A DNA stretch of 64,000 nucleotides. Origin: Fasciola hepatica (lineage: Eukaryota; Platyhelminthes; Trematoda; Plagiorchiida; Fasciolidae). A program made the translations under genes and the position numbers. This document shows, in pieces, positions 22,882-35,306 of the stretch. Within the stretch, counting starts at the first letter, position 1. The number at the start of each line of letters is the position of its first letter. Location: assembly GCA_948099385.1 (NCBI GenBank), contig CANUEZ040000107.1, positions 2,232,001 to 2,296,000 on the forward strand, given 5' to 3'. The notes beneath the pieces are model-generated. The model was not told where the DNA came from, made no database searches, and saw only the letters and a program-made list of their open reading frames with translations.

Positions 22882-24620
22882 AAGAAACTAATAACAATAA
22901 TGGTATATATCTCGACCGTGGTCGAGAGGCACCCCTAAAAACATGATCAGAGTTTATTGCATCACTGACTAAGATAAAAGTCTCACTTTTTAAAGAGGGA
23001 GTCTCGCATGATAGAAACCGGAGAATAATGGTGGGGACAGGTTAACTAAAATAAAATGACAACCGACTAAAAAATAAGTATGATTCAATTTCGGGTCCGT
23101 GTGTGCAGAAGTAAGGAATCAGCAGTATGTTAGAATGATGAAGCGGACATTGTCTTATGACTCAGAAAATACAATATTCACAAGGATGATGCAAGAAAAT
23201 GGTCATTAATGCATACTAGATTTCACTTGAAAACGTAATTGGTGATGAGGCAGGGAGACAGGTAAGAATTTCACGAAGGTAGGCAGAGGAATGCCAGTTT
23301 TCATTGAGTTGTGGACACAAAAAAGAACAGTACCCCCTGAAAAGGTGAGATAATTTTCATGAGAAGTGCCATTATCATCTAACGCCAGGAATTTGCAGCT
23401 GGTCGAAGAAATATGAAGTTCCGATAGGGAATAACCGGCAAGCGGAATGCTGCTTCTAAGACGAGCAAAACAGTGCAGGAAAGGAGAGTGGGACCCCTTG
23501 CAATAGCCCAGGTTACGCTGGTAAAATGACTAACTTATTATTTTGTTGAGTTTTCCGTGGCTTTTCTGATTCTGTTGGGCATTTTGGGCAGGCGTTGGTT
23601 GCGGTTCGTATTCGCTTTTTCGTCGCTGGAGGGGGTAGGGAATCACCGAACCTGCACCGTTTGTTATTTAGTTAGGAACTCTTGAGCGGGAGTTTAAATG
23701 GCTTCGACTTGGAGGGAGTCTTGTAGTAAGAAGTTTCCAGTAGGCCTCAGTGGGGCTTATGCAGCAATGTCAGAGCTTTGTGTGGTTCAAACCTGGTAAC
23801 CAGGTAGTATTCGCGGCAGCCAACCACGGTCACAGTTGCAGGGGGATCGGAAATGAGATGAGCTGTCTGCGTGATATATTACAGCCAAGCAACACGATGA
23901 CCGGGTAGTTCTGGAACTGAAAGAAGGAGGGTTATGGTCTGGAGGTCGTTCCAGCTGAGGGTTAGCTTGAGCAAAATAACAGACAGGGGAACGGAGGTTG
24001 GAAATAAGGCACAATGGTCTTAGTAAAATGAGAAGTCATGGGTGTTGTAAGTCAGCGTTCGTCCGGGGTAACTGCGCTCGCACTGTTAGGTCTTGTTATT
24101 GAATACCAGTTCGTCAGTGTAACCGGAGTTTTATCGCTCCGGATTAGTAAAGCCGTTAGTGTGCATTGGGTCTGAGGGCTACGCGTGGAAGCAGCTGGAA
24201 AACATAAAGAACCGTGAGATATTTACAGGTCACGAGGAAGCGGCTGGCAAAAAACCTGAACGGCCATCGTGTTAGTAGGTCCAGAGAACATATGACCCAT
24301 CCTATCGTAGAGTATTTGCAGGTCTAATGCCGCATGTTGGTGCTCAGTTTTTGAGTACGGAAGTTTGCTTTTGGGATGGGCTGTAAAATGGAGAAAAGGT
24401 TGGATACTAGGACATAGGAGACACAACTTTCTTACGAAAAGGAGGAAAAATAGATAGGTATGAGCGGAAAATACCGGTGGTTTTCCCTTCATTCTCATAT
24501 ATATGTTTATGTATACATTCGTATTTACGAATGTATATTTAATGCTTTGATGAGAACTATTTACCGTCTGATGTACGGACTAGTTGTCCAAAGCAGGGGG
24601 ATAAGAGTCAGCACCCCGGA
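22882..24620 (-). mobile_element. Insertion splitting Gypsy, non-LTR 3' tail type
   Basis: This block interrupts the Gypsy RT between 22,880 and about 24,630. Its left end, read on the minus strand, finishes CGAGATATATACCATTATTG, very like the 3' tail of the R elements (reverse complement of 32,047-32,075). It is therefore probably the 3' non-coding part of a related non-LTR element in minus orientation, truncated at its 5' end. I could not align the interior with the R 3' region by eye, and it has no recognised ORF. The right border is approximate. Confidence 0.45.
24513..24536. repeat. Perfect 24-nt palindrome
   Basis: Two 11-nt arms (ATACATTCGTA and TACGAATGTAT) are separated by TT. It lies near the right edge of the insertion in Gypsy, in an AT-rich (TATATG-rich) context. 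Confidence 0.75.
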
Positions 24621-24629
24621 GGTTTTGTA

Positions 24630-25597
24630 GCTGACGTCAACACACATGCCAAGCTTGCGCGGAAGAACGCAGGGTGGTCAAAACCTGGGTCACAACCATA
24701 GTTGATCACTCGCCCCCAGAATTCTCGGAAGGAAAGAACAGTTCCTCGGGGTCGAGAACCATTATCATCGATCCATTTTCAACTGCGCGGATGTCCTTAA
24801 AGCTGTCATTGACCCCCTCCAGGAGAGTCCGAAAAAATCGATGTCACTGGGGTTGTCAAGGAAGATTTTGCAAACCCGAGATCTGTTTGGTCACGTGCCA
24901 CTTTCCTGGCGCAGTCAAAGTCCGGTTATGAAGCCGTTCTTGTGCTGATTATCGATAATTCCCAGACAACAACTCGTGTTATTTTACAATAGGTTGGCGA
25001 CAATTTCCCCGAGATTCCTTGCATTTTTACCCGAAAACATCAACTCGCCGAAGTTTGGTACTGCATGTTTGGTAGGGAAGAGTTCTCGGAGGTCTCCCAT
25101 TCTTCATCCTCCCAGTCCACCAACCGATGGTTTATGCACTCAAAAACCCCACGGATCGGTACCCACTGAGGAAGGTCGGGCGATTGGACTGCATCTTGCA
25201 ATCTTCCCCATTTATAAAAGGCATGTTGGGTTCCAATAACGTTGTACCTGACGCGTTGCCTCGTGCGAATGACAATCACTCATCATTATTCTCACCTGGC
25301 TCGGCCAACACGACTACTGCCCAAAGATCCAAAGGTAAGTTCAAATGGCTGCTTTCCTACCCACGTTTACCATTCGTCGGGTACCTTTGTTTCAAGCCGA
25401 CACAACCATCTTTCGAGATATTTCAACAAACTCGCCTGGCCGTCATATACCTTGTGACTTCCTGTGGGCCATTTTTGATCAATTGTGTTCGGTTTCCCAC
25501 CTGAGTGCTCGTTTCACTTGGCCGAAAATGTGCAGTTACTCTCGCTCTTGTACAAAAGTGATTATCGTGCCAAAATAGTAAGTTCATCACCATGCAG
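24630..25597 (+). mobile_element. Ty3/Gypsy fragment 2: RNase H to integrase zinc region
   Basis: It continues fragment 1 in the same orientation. NRLATISPRFLAFLPENINS (about 24,985-25,045) corresponds to the RNase H entry 'LAFFSRKL'. YALKNPTDRYPLRKVGRLD (25,131) matches 'LTYAL....DR+SPR...+LD'. LGSNNVVPDALPRA is the 'G.+NVVADALSR' motif. LSARFTWPKMCSYSRSC (25,503-25,555) is the integrase zinc-binding region. Several stops and frame changes show it is dead. It ends where the LTR of BEL1 begins. Confidence 0.78.
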
Positions 25598-26165
25598 CGT
25601 AACACACGTTTGAGCAATGCGTAGCCAAATTCGCAACGAATCCCGAAAGCAAAAAGCGATTATCCGTGATATTCTACGATATTAGATTATTGAGTGAACA
25701 ATGACACCAAAAAGCTGCAAGCCTCAATAATGAGATCACTAGGACTCAACAAACGAGAAACCGAATTGCAGCGTCCGAGCAAGGAGCATGTGCGTCACGC
25801 AGGTCCAGAACAAGGATGTGGCAAAGTAGCGCTCTTGGCGCTAACAAACAACAATTGGTCCATAAAAACAAACAGTTCGTAAAGACACGTCAATAGTGTG
25901 AGCAAGTGAGTGCTGTTAAGAAAAACACTGAATCGCAGGGGTTTTAGGGAGATTTTCCACGACCGGTCATTACACCGCCTACCAAAATCCTCCCGAATCC
26001 TTAGCAAAGTCAAAGGTTTGGTATAAAGGTACTGATTCTTCTTACCTACCTAGGCCCTGCTGTCAGTGTGCACGCCCAAAGCTTGTCGTCAACGTTCTAC
26101 TCATGGTCGCACCCAATCCGGTGGTTACATAGACACGAGGCTATTCTACATCTTCCACGAGAACA
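25598..26165 (-). repeat. BEL1 3' LTR (start side approximate)
   Basis: 25,598-25,800 repeats at 31,846-32,046 (the 5' LTR remnant). The whole block reappears inverted, more diverged, at 45,420-45,959 (BEL2). In element orientation the LTR ends GCTCAAACGT plus a few bases. The outer (U3) border cannot be fixed because no complete second LTR of the same copy exists. Confidence 0.75.
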
Positions 26166-26620
26166 ACTGACCGGTGGCGGGCGTGAAGGGGAAACATAGA
26201 TGCTGTCCTTGGAAGGGCCGTCCTGCCCTGGCTGTATGTGCTTGCGTGAGTGTGTGTGTGTGTGTATGATGTAATCGCCGCTGCCTCCACACTTGCGAAA
26301 GACATTTCAGTAACGTCAACAAAAGCAAATTGCGAACACCATCACAGGTTTGATAGGGGTTGCTTGACAGCTTGCATTGGGTGTGTGTATGTGTCTGGAT
26401 GTATAATGGAATCACAAGTATCACCACATCAGAAGAAAGCTTTCTGCAACGTCAGCCAAAGACTGTGAGCACTGTAACGTGTTTGATGGGGACTGTGTGG
26501 CATAAACGAGTAAAATATGGGCATATGTGCGTCGGGGTGTATGATGGCTCGATACGTCAGTGTGTCAGGATTGCTTCCATATATGGTGTTTCTTTATCCA
26601 CCTCGATTACTGGTGTGAAA
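26166..26620 (-). repeat. BEL1 3' untranslated region with GT-rich imperfect tandem repeats
   Basis: TTTCAGTAACGTCAACAAAAG near 26,306 and TTTCTGCAACGTCAGCCAAAG near 26,440 head two imperfect units about 138 bp apart. Each unit includes CAC-rich text and a GTTTGATGGGG-like block. A (GT)n run lies at 26,246-26,264. BEL2 has a related but rearranged set on the other strand. Confidence 0.55.
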
Positions 26621-26629
26621 AAAGGTTTA

Positions 26630-27526
26630 CTAGGCCCCAGGGTTATCAGCTCCTCCGTCTTCGCTCTCGAGTAGGTTAATACTGCGTATGTCACGAATGA
26701 GCACTCCGTTAGCTGTCTTCACCTTCACCGTTCTTATCATTCCGTCAGTGCTTCTGATGGTTTCCGTAACTACTCCCAAAGACCAAGCGCTGAAATGTGC
26801 GCGTTCGTCGGCGATCATAACCACGTTTCCAATTTTGAATGGTCTTGTTTTGGCCAGCCACTTCTGTCGAGTCTGCAAAGCCGGTAGGTACTCCCGTAGC
26901 CATCGCCTCCAGAAGACCTTGGCCAGATAGTTCGGTTGCTTCCACCCGTGGAGGTAGCTCCCACGAAGGTTTGCCGGCCCTTGGAAACCCTCGTTTGACC
27001 TAAGCGTCAATAAGTCGTTTGGGGTGAGCTCCAGGTGGGTGGGGTCGCCGTTCAATACTGGAACCAGGGGGCGGTTGTTCAGGATTCGCTCCACCTCAGT
27101 CATGACGGTATTCAGCGTCTCGTCGTCGGGCGGCTGCTGCTTCATGATTGACAGCAATATCCGTCTGGCGGACTGGATCATGCGTTCCCATACGCCGCCT
27201 CGGTAGCTGGCCTGTAGGGGGTTGAAATGCCGTCGTATGCCGTAGGCCACGGTTCGATTTTGCAGTTCGTCCCTGTTTATGTTCTTGTGCCAACGCTGCA
27301 ATTCCCGGTGAGCGCCCACAAAGTTCGATCCATTATCTGAGTATATATCGGCCGGTACGCCTCTTCGGTTGATAAATCTTTGCAAGGCCCGTAGAAACGA
27401 ATCGGTCGTCATCGAATGCGCGACCTCTAGGTGTACCGCACGTGATTTCACGCACGTCATGATACATCCGTATCGCTTTTCTAATCTTTTCCCGCACTTG
27501 ATCCACAAGGGCCCGAAATAGTCCAA
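26630..27526 (-). pseudogene. BEL1 integrase core and C-terminal domain
   Basis: A 298-codon open frame with the DDE core of BEL/Pao integrases: D at residue 2 (DYFGP), D at 64 (IYSDNGSNF) and E at 114 (GGVWERMIQ). A C-terminal domain follows with WRRWLREYLPALQTRQKW and a basic end. It is listed as a pseudogene because an in-frame TGA separates it from the zinc-binding part upstream. It is almost identical to the BEL2 copy at 43,985-44,881; one replacement is visible (E versus A after PTHL). Confidence 0.9.
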
Positions 27527-27544
27527 CCCGGTGTCACTGAACGG

Positions 27545-28987
27545 TCACCAGCCCGTAGTCACCCTGCATTCTGGTAGTGGGGCCATGAGTTGTTTGCCTG
27601 CTGTGGCATTGCGTCTCCTGCATTGCACACACCGTCGGATTACGCGTTTTACAGTCTCTCGTCCTCTCAGAAACCAAAGGCTCTTTCGGATGACGCTCGT
27701 CATGTAACTTTCCCCGGCATGTCCCTCCACGGCGTGGACGTGTTGAATCATTAGCTCTACCAGAGGTTGTCTCGCAGGCAGCAGTATAGGATACTTTGTG
27801 TCGAAGCTGAGGTGGGCGTTGGTAAGCCTACCATCCACCCGCAGCAGTCCGTTGATGAGTTTGGGGTTTGAACGCTTTAGCTCTCCTCTTGGAGATGGCA
27901 TGTCTTTATTGGTCGGCCCCACTTCTTCCGCCCTCTTGAATTCTCGGGCGAAAGCCTCGCGTTGTGTCATTCTGAAAATATGGTATTCTGCCGCTTGTAG
28001 CTCATCGGGACTTGTCGGGCCGACCCGTATCCGACCTGAGGGCCGTAGCCCTTTCATGACTAGTAAAATGCTCTTGAACCTGGTTAACCAAACTATCGAA
28101 CGAAGTGTCTTCATCCAGGAAGAAAACCTGACCAGTCGCGATAGAATGGATGTCGCTTCGACGACGTTGGCCGCTATCATTACGCCTTTGATCTCCAGTT
28201 CTACTTCCGTAGGGGGTTTTAATTCGAACACGGGGCAGTCCTGTTTGGGCAAGTGCAGGAAGTTTGGCCCTCTCGTCCACGTGTCTAGTTGCCAGAAGTT
28301 GGTTGCACCTCGGGAGCACAGGTCGGCTGGATTATCGCCAGACCTGACATGATTCCACTGGTTAGTGACCGATTCATCGTGGATTATCGTGAGCCGGTTA
28401 GCAACGAAAGTACTAAACCGGCTCCTGAAGTTGTTAACGTAGTAAAGTACTATCGTTGAGTCCGTCCAAAAGCTAACCGACCAAATATAGAGGTCAAAAC
28501 ATCTCTTCACAGCTTGCACCACCCTGACTGCCAACACGGCTGCGCTGAGTCCAAGGCGTGGGATTAAGACCGACTTCAGTGGAGCAACGCGGGCTTTGGC
28601 GAACAGGATCCTCGTAGCATATTGATTATCTCCTGTGCACCATCGTCCGTGCACCACAGCCCCATAACCGACTTCGGATGCATCGGAAAAGGCCTATAGT
28701 TCTCTAGTCCGCTTCGTATGGCCAGGAGCCAAACATCGTGGAATCCGTATGTCCCCTAATTTCTTCAAGGTGTTCAAAAATTCTTCCCAGTCCAGCCGGT
28801 CCTTTCGGTCCAGTGACTGGTCCCAATCAACTTTCTTACGGCACGGCCGCTGCAGCAAGATCTTTCCGGGTAGCAGCCATGGTGAGACGAAACCGAGCGG
28901 GTCAAACAAACTAGAGACAGCGGATAGTATGCCACGACAAGTTATCGGCAGCTCGGGAACGTTTGGCTCGAAAACAAGGTCGTCCAC
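27545..28987 (-). pseudogene. BEL1 RT thumb, RNase H and integrase zinc domain
   Basis: Two adjoining frames (28,987-28,694 and 28,657-27,545) are separated by a stop near 28,695. They hold SLFDPLGFVSPWLLPGK (the BEL signature after RT), an RNase H-like region with SFWTDSTIVLYYV and DNPADLCSRGA, and a zinc-binding region with HAVEGHAGE and CVQCRRR. The frame ends at a TGA after VTTGW. Confidence 0.88.
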
Positions 28988-28996
28988 TTCCGCTTC

Positions 28997-29938
28997 TTAT
29001 TGTATTCCTAGAGTGCTTTCGGCAGGGAGCGGAGAGCCGTCCAAATCTCTAACCCTTTCGGCCTTTTCGTGGTACGGAATGACCATGAGCACTTCTGATG
29101 AGTTCGACTTTCGTTTTGTTAGATGGAAGCCACCCTCCTCTAGCAATCTTGTCAGGCCTCTGAAATGCGCTAGGGCTGATTCTATATCATCGAATGATCC
29201 AAGATGGTCGTCGACGTAGAAGTTTCTGCCGACGATATCTACCACCGACCGATGGACCAAACCTCCACGTTTGTTCGCCGATTCTCGGAGGGCGTACTTC
29301 GCGCAGAGTGGTGACGATATGGCTCCGAACGGGTGGACGGTCATCCTATAATTCAACACTACTTTGTCCCGGTCGCTCTCTTCCTACCACAGGAAAAGCA
29401 ACGATCTCGTTCTCGTTCACCTGATGAAACGTTTCCCTAATGTCGGCGGAGGAGGCCACTTTACTACTGTGAAGAGGCACAAAACTTCGATCGGTGGTGT
29501 GGTCCGGTCGGGCCCTTGTTGTAAGCGATCATTTAACGACTTGCCCTGGAACTTGGCTGCACAGTCGAAAACCATCCGCAGTTTTTCGGGTTTCTTGTAG
29601 TTTGTAACCGGGTGGTGAAGTGGACACCAGATACCCTTTTAGTCGTCGGTGTTTGCAGGCACCTTTTCGACGTAGCCGAGAACTTCGTTTCGCTTCACTA
29701 ATTCTGCGTATCGTTCCCACAGATCCTGTTCTCGAAAGAAGCGTTCTTCCAGTCGTAGTAGTCGTTGAAGAACATAATTTCTGTTGCCACTCCACGGGAT
29801 GGCAGATGTGCTCAATGGGAGGGGAACCTCAGACCCTTTTTGAGGCCCCCAAAGCCTTCCGCACTGTTTATAAAGCTGAGTCATCCTCTTGAGACAACGA
29901 TGGTCTTTCGTCTCCCATGTCATGAGACTCCTTTTCAT
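28997..29938 (-). pseudogene. BEL1 reverse transcriptase, broken
   Basis: RT sequence is readable in pieces with at least two frame changes. LRLEERFFREQDLWERYAEL and EVLGYVEKVP come first, then a palm region KPEKLRMVFDCAAKFQGKSL on the minus strand of 29,500-29,620. MTVHPFGAISSPLCAKYAL and NFYVDDHLGSF follow, the latter being the YVDD active-site box. Stops near 29,640 and 29,360 interrupt it. Confidence 0.85.
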
Positions 29939-30689
29939 ACAGCCGCTGCAGATGGTACTCTACGCCGTCCTTTTTGGCGGATAAATAAATCACGGAACCA
30001 CGCCCTCCTACTGGACCGTATAACATCAATCCCAGAGCCGTGCGTACGGCATAAGGGGCCTGGCGGTCGCCTACTCTCTGGTCAAGTACCCAATGGGCCT
30101 CTGGAACGTCGCAGCCGATGAGGAGATCCACTTCATCATCTTCCCAGTCCACAACGGTGATATCCTGCAGGTGGGGCCACCTAGTCAGGGTTGCGTTGAC
30201 CGACCTTGGTGCTCGCATGGGGAGATCAGCTAAAGCGAATGCTTCCGTTGGTTTAATTTTCTCGTTAGTGTCTGGAGAGACGAGTTTCAGCCTTAATCTG
30301 CCGGAAGTCATTGCTTGTTTTCCGCCCACCGTCCTCGCAGCTAACGACGTCGCATTTTTGGTGAGCCGGTGTTTGTCGGCAAACCGCTCTTTCACTAGAG
30401 TAGTGTCGGATCCACTATCAACGAAAGCCAACGCCTTGACTACCCCAGTCGGAGTCACTACTCCCACGGCCACTACGCCTAAACGTACCGGTTTACTGGC
30501 AGATCGTGGCATTGAACAAATAACGATGGGTTTGGTACTCGCCTCGAATATGGTTACTCTCGCCTGATGCAGCAGCCGATAGTGTCTGCCCGTGAAGCCC
30601 TCGTAACTAAATCGGTTCCTTGTCCTACAGGCTGCTGCCCGGTGCTTGGTGTTGAGACAGATAAAACATGCTCCTGCAATCCTCGCCAT
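29868..30689 (-). pseudogene. BEL1 CCHC zinc knuckle and aspartic protease
   Basis: The frame begins with CFICLNTKHRAAAC, a C-x2-C-x4-H-x4-C knuckle. Further on, ALAFVDSGSDTTLV is the protease active site (DSG) and DLLIGCDVPEAHWVLDQR is the flap-side motif of BEL proteases (DUF1758 type). It is in a different frame from the gag part upstream, which overlaps it by 136 nt. Either a programmed shift or a mutation would explain this; given the other damage I favour mutation. Confidence 0.85.
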
Positions 30690-31798
30690 TCCCCACCATT
30701 CGTCTTTTGCAGAGTTGCCGAACTTCCATGGCTAGCATCACAGGATCTGCAAATTGGTTGTGCTATGGCATCGCGTGAAATGGCGTGTGCATTGGTCCAA
30801 GGTTGATGTTTCGGATGTTCCCGTACAGGGGTTTGAGCCTGGATAGTATCGGGCTTGTTTGCCCGGTTGCCGTCCCGGATAAGTCGACCAAATCTGCTAT
30901 CGGCTATCTTGGTTTGCCTTTCCAAGTATTCGGTAAGCTCTTCGAAGTTAGCTTCCCCGTGGCTACGGCTTATCCGTTCCGCTTCTTCCGCCCACCGACC
31001 CTGTAGTTCGGGAGAGAGGTGACGGACTATGCCTTCCAAAGTGTGCATTGCGTCTAGGTCAGTCCTGTAACCTAAATGGTCGAGGGCTATTGGGCAGTTC
31101 TGCATCTTGATCACCAGGTCGGCCATGGTGTAGACGTCGCCCTTGGTTCTCTTTGCCTCTACCATCATGCCCTCTATTAGGTTAGGGGCTACTTTGAAAG
31201 GTTGGCCAAACAAGTCCCTTAGAATCTTCCTTGCCCTTGTGTAGCCTTGTTCTGGGTCGAGAATGGTGCACCCGTCGATAGCTTCTCTTGCTCGGCCTCG
31301 ACAGTGGTGAGTCAGGTAGATAAGCCTTTGCCCGGGGTCGATTACCTTATTTTCAACGAATGTCTCGAACTGCTTGACAAACTTGCAGTATTGCTCAGAT
31401 CGCCCGTCGAAAACCGTTAGTTCTACTCTTGGCAAGTCGTTCGATGGTGTGTTGTAGTCGGCGACCGGCGTGGGGCTCACTATCTTATTGCACCCTGATC
31501 TATCGGAAGTGTCGTAGTCGCTGGTCTCATGCTCAAGCTCTTTCAGTACGCATTTCTTTTCTGCTTCCTGGGTCTGTTGTCTAGCCGACAACAACTGTTG
31601 TTATAGGTCTAGTATTCCCAGCCTATATAGATCGACATCTTTACAATCCATATTGCTCTCAGCAACACATGAACTAGCACTGACAGGACTAGGCGATCTA
31701 ATATTGGCTAAAGAAGTAAATGTACCCAAAACCTCCCCAGTGACTTGCCGTATTACTTCCTGTCCAGATTTTAATGTTTTCGATCCTTTTCTTGGCAT
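30554..31798 (-). pseudogene. BEL1 gag
   Basis: It starts at the ATG at 31,798 (MPRKGSKTLKSG), about 50 nt inside the 5' LTR. An in-frame TAA near 31,601 interrupts it, and it resumes in the same frame. The central part, LPRVELTVFDGRSEQYCKFV and RAREAIDGCTI, is the DUF1759-type gag domain common in BEL/Pao elements. A LERQTKIADSRFGRL coiled segment lies towards the C-terminus. Confidence 0.85.
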
Positions 31799-31845
31799 TT
31801 TGCGTGTTTTTCCTCGTTCCAAATTGATCTATCGAGTATTGTGAC

Positions 31846-32046
31846 ATACGTTTGAGCAATGCGTAGCCAAATTCGCAACGAATCCCGAAAGCAAAAAGCG
31901 ATTATCCATGATATTCTACGATATTAGATTATTGAGTGAACAATGACACCAAAAAGATGCAAGCCTCAATAATGAGATCACTAGGACTCAACAAACGAGA
32001 AACCGAATTGCAGCGTCCGAGCAAGGAGCACGTGCGTCACGCAGGT
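31846..32046 (-). repeat. BEL1 5' LTR, truncated by R-left
   Basis: About 200 bp match 25,598-25,798. The match stops at GTCACGCAGGT (32,046), where the GATGATAATGATGATAATGG tail of R-left begins. In the 3' LTR the same point continues CCAGAACAAGG. Confidence 0.9.
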
Positions 32047-35000
32047 GATGATAATGATGATAATGGTATATTTCTGTGCCATGATCGAGACGCACGCGCT
32101 AGCGCATGATCATAGTGTGACACGTTATTCAATAAGGTGGAATATTCACAAATTCAAAGTATGAAAGTCGAGAGTATCAGCGATAGATAGACATAGCCAA
32201 CAACAGTTTGAATAGATCATTTAACTAATGGTTTGCGCGGCAGTTTCGAACCGGTTTCGAATCTGGGCTGGGCGGTGGAGATATCGAAAAACCGTTAGCG
32301 CAGTGTCAAGGACGCATTATGAACGAGAATGATGCAAGCTGGGGAAACGGAGGCCTGCTGATGTTCTACAGATGGAGTAAATTTTGAACAAGAAGAAAAA
32401 GAAGAAAAAAAGGAAAAAAATTTGTAAAGAAGTGTTCTCGGGAAAGTCGGTGCATGTGGAGAGGATAGCGATCCATGAAGACAATGCAGACCCTGAATGT
32501 CGGATTTACCGGAGTTCAATAAATGGAATGAGTTTCGAAACGGTGCCGAGACCAATTTCGTGAAAGTGAACACTGGTGGATGTGGAAGAAACAGCAGTCC
32601 ATAAAAGGGTGAGTTTAGATTCAGGATCAGTTACATGTACCATTCAGGAATGAGAAAGCGCAACTGGAAGGTCCTCGAGAAGTGGAGAGTCAATTTCCAA
32701 CCTGCTACGGTTCGGAGGAAAGGTGGACTGTGGTAACGGATAATAAAGTGTGAAATCTCCGCATGGACTTGAGAGTTAATATGCTGTTTCACTGACAAAC
32801 ATATAAATATATGTTGACGCACTTGCCTTCAGTGATATTCAGCGTCGTTTCTGGTAACGTACGACATCATATGGGTGTGTTTCGTCTAGCGGGGCAAAGT
32901 ATGTGTCGGTCAATCGGCTGAGTGTGGTGGTAAATTAGCAAGATGAGCATGAACTGGAATGTGTGTTGGTTGCTTTAGAAAAGGCTGAATGATCTGATAA
33001 GCAATTGGGAGTATTTCCCGTCGGGTGGCTTGATTTCGGTCCCAGTTGCTATGGTAGGTTCTACCTGAGTCTCTGTCCGTACGGGTTAAAGTGGCGTCCT
33101 TGGTTATCCGGTTTGGTGACTGCGATAGTGGGATACTAATGAAAGACCTAGGGTCTCACGGTTTAGAGCAGTTAGAAATGACAACCCTCAGTACCGTGTG
33201 CTTACACAGAAAGCAGTTTGGCAACGAGGCGATAAGATAGGTTTGAAATAACAGACTGTGAGCGAATGAGACTGGCAAACTGTAAGCGTAGCCCTTTGCT
33301 GTTACTGTCTCTTCCAGCATAGTGGTTATTCCATACTGGGTAGTTTCTGAGGACCCTTAAAGTAGAAGAAACTATTGGGGTGACAGAGGTGGTACATTAG
33401 AGGCAATCGGTCACGTGCCTTGGAACGTTAACGTGAGTTCATCTATGCTCGTACCCGATGGCGCTGTCGTACTGAGATTTGCTCGAGTATGGTCAAGGAA
33501 ATCGGACGTAGACATGATTGCATGGTTATCGCGGTGTCCTTTTCGTCGTTATCGCATTGCAAACCAGGAAAACACCCATGTGAGGACTGGTTTTGGAGAG
33601 CCGTGAGAAATGGGAATGAGATGGGTCCGAATTTTCGTCAGGGGAGCAAACTCTAACGACCTACATTCGGTGCTCATGGTAGGCGGCACAAGGGCCTGCT
33701 TCAGGTAGGGAGGTAGCACGATGCACAACCACTGGCATCCAGCACGTGGCGTTCCAAGAATGATCCACACTTTTTTAGACGTTTTTATTATTTTTTTAAA
33801 TGGTTTTATCACAGTCAGGTATCTGGCTGTCAGAGAAGGCGGAGCTGTTTTTGGTGGGCGACCACAGCTCCCACGCCCCGGCCGAAACATGGACCGCATG
33901 TAACAAGCCGCGTTGGGAATAGGTCAACCACACCAGTCAATCCGTAGCAACACTGCAACCCGGAGACATGAGCCACAAGTGACAAGGCTGGTGTGCCTGG
34001 AAGACAAAACAGTGGGGCATTTTTCCCACTTTTTTATGCCAATCTCTACTTTTTGGAGGTCATGTCTTATTGGTGGTCACCTCTGTGCAGGGAGACCATC
34101 ACGGCCAGGAATGTTTGCAGAAGTGCCGCGCTAACACTCGCCTTATCCGTGAAGTCAGAACCCTCATGCCGTTCACATGGGACAAAAATGCAGGGGGAGG
34201 TAGAGTCAACCACAGCCTGCGATTATTCAATGGGGTTTATGTTCAACAAAAAGCCAGTCTGCACAAGGATGGGGTACGACTTGCAGCACCGACAACGTGA
34301 TTAGTCGGGATGATCCACAGATGGTTTGTAGTTTTGCTGGCTAAGTATCAAATGTTGTATAAGCCAGTCATGGAAGATGCTAGAGTTCTGTGACGGGGAC
34401 GGAAGTTGAGCTGTGAGTGATTAATGGTGACCACTAGATGGAGGTTGAGGAGTCTGACAGGTGCTACGTCTTTGGTTAGAGACAAAGGCGAAGACTAAGT
34501 AAAGACAGCACTGGGAATGTTTAAAGACTGCCTTTCATGCTTCCAGTGGTATTTCATACAATCAAATACGACTTCTGATGCACTGGCCTCAGGCATGAGA
34601 GTTACTACGTTTAGGCATTGTAACCTGGTAGGTTTACGCTTAGGTGATGGCAACTATGGTGTATGATGTGGCACATCCTAGATTATCAAGGGTTCTGGTT
34701 AGTATCACGCTTTCCTCATAAGCTTTATCAAAAGTCATGTAAGGATTTATAATAGTATATATAGATCAAATCGATCCCCGGGCAAGGAAGCTGAGAGGAG
34801 CGGAAGCCAGGATAAATAAGAGAGGACCAAGGAGTGAAGTAGTGGATGGTGGGACTTAATGTCTTAGAATCCAGCACCACTGGACAATTTGGTGCTGGGG
34901 GAAAACATCATCGGCTAAAACCTTCAGCTAGAGGAGAGTTGTTTTACATGGCTGCCCTAGTACTATATAACGAGGGAGGCGGTAATTGTTTAGACATGGT

Positions 35001-35306
35001 TGTGAAAACCGACTAGTGAATTAGATGAGGCAGGGATGTATAAGGGTTAGGTGATGGTAGGTGAACGTGGGTGAGTAGCGAGAACCGGCAGGCATCTAGA
35101 TAGTTATAGTTGTAAACGACAAAAAGTATCCTTCTTCAATGTGGGTTATACGTAAAAAGTAATAATAAATGGTAAGCCTATCGTCTGTCGTTAGGCAGAA
35201 AATGGTAGGTTTGGGATATGGTGCCGTGATCCTAGTAGTTGAACCCGTTTTTGAAGGCCAGCTCGACGGATAGCAGAGAGCGGGAGGAGAGACTGAAGCT
35301 AGGGTT
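32047..35306 (-). other. 3' region of R-left, no recognised coding
   Basis: From the ORF2 stop to the tail there are 3.26 kb, unusually long for a CR1-like 3' UTR. Features visible are an A/G-rich run at 32,385-32,420, a tRNA-like segment with TTTCGAATCTGGGC at 32,253, a near-palindrome ACGCACGCGCTAGCGCATG (32,080-32,098), and the GATGATAATG tail. ORFs of 60-116 codons on both strands do not resemble known proteins. Part may be another, older insertion carried along. Confidence 0.5.

Larger units (their letters stand above)
25598..32046 (-). mobile_element. BEL/Pao LTR retrotransposon, copy BEL1
   Basis: This is a minus-strand element with gag, CCHC and protease, RT, RNase H and integrase in BEL order. 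Its 3' LTR is at low coordinates. Only about 200 bp of the 5' LTR remain, because R-left begins at 32,047. The two LTR pieces match over GAGCAATGCGTAGCCAAATTC and about 190 further bases, with a few differences. Multiple stops and frameshifts make it non-functional, although the integrase region is well preserved. Confidence 0.92.

Noticed and set aside
29868..30689. Programmed frameshift between BEL1 gag and protease
   Set aside because: The 136-nt overlap would allow it, but the copy has several other frame breaks and no slippery heptamer was evident.
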